DNA of 63,955 bases from Nonomuraea sp. PA05 (GTDB taxonomy: Bacteria > Actinomycetota > Actinomycetes > Streptosporangiales > Streptosporangiaceae), in assembly GCF_008086045.1 (NCBI RefSeq), contig NZ_VSEY01000059.1, positions 1 to 63,955 of the forward strand, given 5' to 3'. The position numbers and the translations under genes are program-made. The notes beneath the pieces were generated by a model. The model was not told the origin of the DNA, did no database searches, and worked only from the letters and a program-made list of their open reading frames with translations. Shown piece after piece: positions 61,211 to 63,955 of the stretch (position 1 is its first letter; every line of letters begins with the position of its first letter).

Positions 61211-62320
61211 ATGAAGATCGGCGTTCCAGCCGAGGTCAAAAACCACGAATATCGCGTCGCCGCCACCCCGGCGGGCGTGCACGAGCTGGTGCGCAACGGG
61301 CACGACGTCACCGTACAGCGGGGCGCCGGCCTGGGCTCGCAGATCACGGACGAGGAGTACCTCGCGGCCGGCGCGAAGATCCTCGACAGCGCCGACGCCG
61401 TCTGGGCCGGCGCCGACATGGTGCTCAAGGTCAAGGAGCCGATCGCCGAGGAGTACCACCGGCTGCGCGAGGGGCTGGTGCTGTTCACGTACCTGCACCT
61501 GGCCGCCTCCCGGCCGTGCACCGACGCGCTGCTCGGCGCGCGCACGACGGGCATCGCGTACGAGACCGTGCAGGTGGGCAACGCGCTGCCGCTGCTCGCC
61601 CCCATGTCCGAGGTGGCCGGAAGGCTGGCGCCGCAGGTGGGCGCCTACAACCTTATGCGCTTCAACGGCGGTCGGGGCGTCCTGCCCGGTGGCGTGCCCG
61701 GCGTGGCCCCGGCGAAGGTGGTCGTGATCGGCGGCGGCGTGTCCGGCCTGAACGCGGCGCAGATCGCCGTCGGCATGGGCGCCGACGTCACCGTGCTCGA
61801 CACCAACATCGACCGGCTGCGCTTCATCGACGCCGTCTACCAGGGCCGCCTCAAGACGCTGGTCTCCACCTCGTACGCGATCGAGCAGGAGGTCCTCCAG
61901 GCCGACCTGGTCATCGGCGCGGTGCTGATCCCCGGCGCCAAGGCTCCGACGCTGGTCTCCAACGCCCTCGTCGCGCGCATGAAGCCGGGCTCGGTGCTCG
62001 TCGACATCGCCATCGACCAGGGCGGCTGCTTCGAGGACTCGCGCCCGACCACGCACGCCGAGCCGACGTACAAGGTGCACGAGTCGGTCTTCTACTGCGT
62101 GGCGAACATGCCGGGCTCCGTGGCCAACACCTCCACCTACGCCCTGACCAACGCGACGCTCCCGTACGCGGTGAAGCTCGCCAACCTGGGCTGGCGGGAC
62201 GCGGTCAAGTCGGACGCGGGCCTGGCGGGCGGGCTCAACACGCACGGCGGCAAGCTGACGAACGAGCCGGTCGCCGAGGCGCTCGGTCTGCCGTACACGC
62301 CGGTCGCCGAGGTGGTGTGA
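61211..62320 (+). CDS. ald: Alanine dehydrogenase
   Basis: 369 residues, the usual length. MKIGVPAEVKNHEYRVAATPAGV, KVKEPIAEE with substrate Lys, HLAASRPCT with catalytic His, and the NAD site VIGGGVSGLNAAQIAVGMGADVTVLD. It converts L-alanine and NAD to pyruvate, ammonia and NADH. Follows the aminotransferase, giving a net route to release amino nitrogen while regenerating pyruvate. A perfect 11-bp stem follows. Confidence 0.96.
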   Translation: MKIGVPAEVKNHEYRVAATPAGVHELVRNGHDVTVQRGAGLGSQITDEEYLAAGAKILDSADAVWAGADMVLKVKEPIAEEYHRLREGLVLFTYLHLAASRPCTDALLGARTTGIAYETVQVGNALPLLAPMSEVAGRLAPQVGAYNLMRFNGGRGVLPGGVPGVAPAKVVVIGGGVSGLNAAQIAVGMGADVTVLDTNIDRLRFIDAVYQGRLKTLVSTSYAIEQEVLQADLVIGAVLIPGAKAPTLVSNALVARMKPGSVLVDIAIDQGGCFEDSRPTTHAEPTYKVHESVFYCVANMPGSVANTSTYALTNATLPYAVKLANLGWRDAVKSDAGLAGGLNTHGGKLTNEPVAEALGLPYTPVAEVV

Positions 62321-62323
62321 TGG

Positions 62324-62358
62324 TGTCAGGGGGCGCGGTCCGGCCGTGCCCCCTGACA
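62324..62358 (+). terminator. Stem-loop terminator after ald
   Basis: TGTCAGGGGGC and GCCCCCTGACA, perfect 11-bp arms around a 13-base loop, 3 bp after the ald stop. No T-run. Confidence 0.75.
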
Positions 62359-62373
62359 ACCTGAGGAGGAGCG

Positions 62374-62742
62374 ATGACGCTCGGCATCAGTCAGGTCACC
62401 GTCTACGTCGAGGACCAGCAGCGCGCGGTCGACTTCTGGAGCGGCAGGATGGGCTTCGAGGTCGTGCGCGACATGCCGTACGGCGAGCACCGCTGGATCG
62501 AGGTCGAGCCGCCCGCGGGCGGCGCCCGGCTGGTCATCCACCACGCCGACCCGAGCTGGCCTGCGCTGGTCAAGGACCTGCCGAACTACGTGATGTTCCA
62601 CACCGACGACATCGTCAAGACGCACCAGGAGCTGGTGGCGCGCGGGGTGGAATTCACCCAGCCGCCGAACCAGCAGCCGTGGGGCTGGTCGGCCGTCTTC
62701 AAGGACGACGACGGGCACCTGTTCCATCTGGGGCAGCGCTAG
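62374..62742 (+). CDS. VOC-superfamily (glyoxalase-like) protein
   Basis: 122 residues, ATG 62374 after GAGGAG. One betaalphabetabetabeta pair: ISQVTVYVEDQQRAVDFWSGRMGFEVV, WIEVEPPAGGARLVIHH, GWSAVFKDDDGHLFHL. Metal-dependent dioxygenase, isomerase or antibiotic-binding roles occur in this fold; none can be chosen here. Confidence 0.9.
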   Translation: MTLGISQVTVYVEDQQRAVDFWSGRMGFEVVRDMPYGEHRWIEVEPPAGGARLVIHHADPSWPALVKDLPNYVMFHTDDIVKTHQELVARGVEFTQPPNQQPWGWSAVFKDDDGHLFHLGQR

Positions 62743-62769
62743 TCGGCGGATGCCGAGTGACAGTGCTGG

Positions 62770-63955
62770 TCAGCGGATGCCGAGCCGCCAGCGCAGGTCG
62801 CGGGCCGTCACCAGCACGTGCTGGAGCTCTCCGGGGCTGGGCCACGGCGCGCTGCCCGGCCGTACCAGCGCCCCCCGCACCGACGCCAGGTGCTCCACCG
62901 CGCTGGCGTGCGCGCCGCTGCGCTCCACCAGCCACGCCAGCACGTCGGAATGGTCGTGCAACGGCCTGGTGACCAGGTCCCACGTGGACAGCACCTCGGC
63001 CAGGTCGGCCGCCTCCAGCTCGGCCCCGCCCCTGCGCCGGGTGGCCGCCGCGGCCAGCTCGGCGCGGGCGGTCAGCTCGGGCTCGGCGGGTCTGGCCCAG
63101 GACGGCGGGGGCGGGTCGGCCAGCCATTCCTGCGCCTCCCCGTGCTGCCCGGCCACCGACAGCAGCCCGCCCAGCTCGACGGCGGCCCGGTGGTGCCCGG
63201 CCCGCGCCGCCTGCCTGAACCAGTGCTGCCCGCCCGCCAGGTCGCCGAACTCGGCGATGAGCAGCAGCCCGTAGTTGAAGGCGGATTCGGCGTCCCCGCC
63301 GGCCGCCGCCCGGCCGAACCAGTGGCTGGCGGCGGCCGTGTCGTCCAGCTCGACGCAGACGAACCCGGCCATCCGCTGGTCGTGGGCGCGCCCGGCGTTC
63401 GCGGCCTGCTCGAACCAGGCCCGCGCGGCCCGCAGGTCGCCCCTGGACAGCGCCACGCCGCCGAGCCGCGACGCGGCTCCCGGGTGCTCGCTCCTGGCCG
63501 ATAGCCGGTAGTAGGCCTCGGCGCCCTCGGGGTCGCGGCTGGCGTGCAGGTAGAGGCCCAGGCAGTAGGCGGCGTCGGCGTGGCCGCCCCTGGCGGCGCA
63601 CTCCCACCAGTGGACGGCTTCGGCGTCCTCGCCCGCGCAGTACGCCAGGAACCCCAGGTCGCAGGCGGAGGCCGCGTCGCCGCCCTCGGCCGCCCTGCGG
63701 TGCCACTCGCGGGCGGGGACGAGCTCGCCCGCGTCCTCGCACATCAGCGCGAGCCTGCGGGCGGCCGTCCTGGAGCCGGCGTTGGCGGCGCCCTCGAACC
63801 AGACCCTGGCCGCGCCGACGTCGCCGCGCTGCTCCAGCAGGAGCAGGGCCAGGTTCGTGGCGGCCTCGGCGTCGCCGGTGCTGGCGGCGGCCTCGTACCA
63901 GGTGACGGCGTCCTCCAGGCTGCCGTGTTTCTCGTGCCAGATGCCCAGGTTGTAG
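62770..63955 (-). CDS. Sel1/TPR-like repeat protein, 5' end outside the window
   Basis: The frame is open to the window edge; the N-terminal part continues beyond 63955. About 395 residues are visible, made of Sel1-like repeats of about 36 residues (AVTWYEAAASTGDAEAATNLALLLLEQRGD, ARVWFEGAANAG, AYCLGLYL, HWFRQAA) and a C-terminal non-repeat region of about 90 residues with DLAEVLSTWDLVTRPL. A protein-binding scaffold. No partner is visible in the window. Confidence 0.8.
   Translation of the reverse strand, partial: YNLGIWHEKHGSLEDAVTWYEAAASTGDAEAATNLALLLLEQRGDVGAARVWFEGAANAGSRTAARRLALMCEDAGELVPAREWHRRAAEGGDAASACDLGFLAYCAGEDAEAVHWWECAARGGHADAAYCLGLYLHASRDPEGAEAYYRLSARSEHPGAASRLGGVALSRGDLRAARAWFEQAANAGRAHDQRMAGFVCVELDDTAAASHWFGRAAAGGDAESAFNYGLLLIAEFGDLAGGQHWFRQAARAGHHRAAVELGGLLSVAGQHGEAQEWLADPPPPSWARPAEPELTARAELAAAATRRRGGAELEAADLAEVLSTWDLVTRPLHDHSDVLAWLVERSGAHASAVEHLASVRGALVRPGSAPWPSPGELQHVLVTARDLRWRLGIR

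Overview
This window is very GC-rich chromosomal DNA from a filamentous-type actinomycete. Evidence: SARP/AfsR and ECF regulators, a CU044_5270-type protein beside its sigma factor, many GTG/TTG starts, and strongly G/C-ended codons. A Streptosporangiales member (Nonomuraea-like) is my best guess, but that is inference from gene content. I see no rRNA, tRNA, integrase or transposase. About 50 genes can be supported, plus operators, terminators, repeats and one decayed gene. The genes at both window edges are cut.

Layout. 1-9465: proline-rich membrane protein (cut at its 5' end, with two very long poly-C tracts), AfsR-type regulator, lipoprotein plus OmpA-domain pair, HtrA-type protease, acyl-CoA synthetase, and a Pro/Gly/Lys-rich membrane protein. 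9561-11738: a double-length acyl-CoA dehydrogenase. 11757-23644: a cell-envelope glycan region with two polytopic GT-C-like membrane proteins, a DUF2613-type small protein, GT2 and GT4 glycosyltransferases, an AftD-like arabinofuranosyltransferase, an acyltransferase-3 and a DUF3068 protein. 23806-24912: nitronate-monooxygenase-like flavoprotein. 24988-25660: VapBC toxin-antitoxin. 25719-33722: enoyl-CoA hydratase, then an overlapping operon of acyl-CoA synthetase, DUF35/OB-fold protein, two Ltp-type thiolase-fold proteins and a FadD19-like synthetase, then a hydrolase. The order resembles the Rv3515c-Rv3523 sterol side-chain genes of Mycobacterium.

33733-35169: SDR and divergent TetR. 35205-41858: a 2217-residue protein with a degenerate trypsin-like domain, a STAND-type NTPase and TPRs, probably a conflict or signalling protein. 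41959-52557: small regulatory modules, namely LysR/LysE/cysteine-dioxygenase-like, PPOX/ArsR, ECF sigma plus CU044_5270 protein, polyprenol-phosphate mannosyltransferase, HxlR/RibD-like plus MBL hydrolase, and a MerR-PP2C fusion with an MFS exporter. 52988-55798: secreted protein, decayed gene, ECF41-type sigma and its carboxymuconolactone-decarboxylase partner. 55958-57849: an AAA ATPase plus RloB pair (AbiL/RloAB-like), followed by a repeat-filled spacer. 58167-63955: M20 peptidase, class III aminotransferase, alanine dehydrogenase, VOC protein and a Sel1/TPR protein cut by the window end.

Two threads tie distant genes together. First, lipid/sterol-type beta-oxidation genes and some envelope genes carry related short palindromes of the form AGAAYNNRNTTCT. 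Some match the mycobacterial KstR consensus TnnAACnnGTTnnA, and one site matches the KstR2 consensus AnCAAGnnCTTGnT exactly, although no KstR-like gene lies in the window. Second, several unrelated coding sequences contain short in-frame tandem duplications, suggesting a replication-slippage tendency in this genome.
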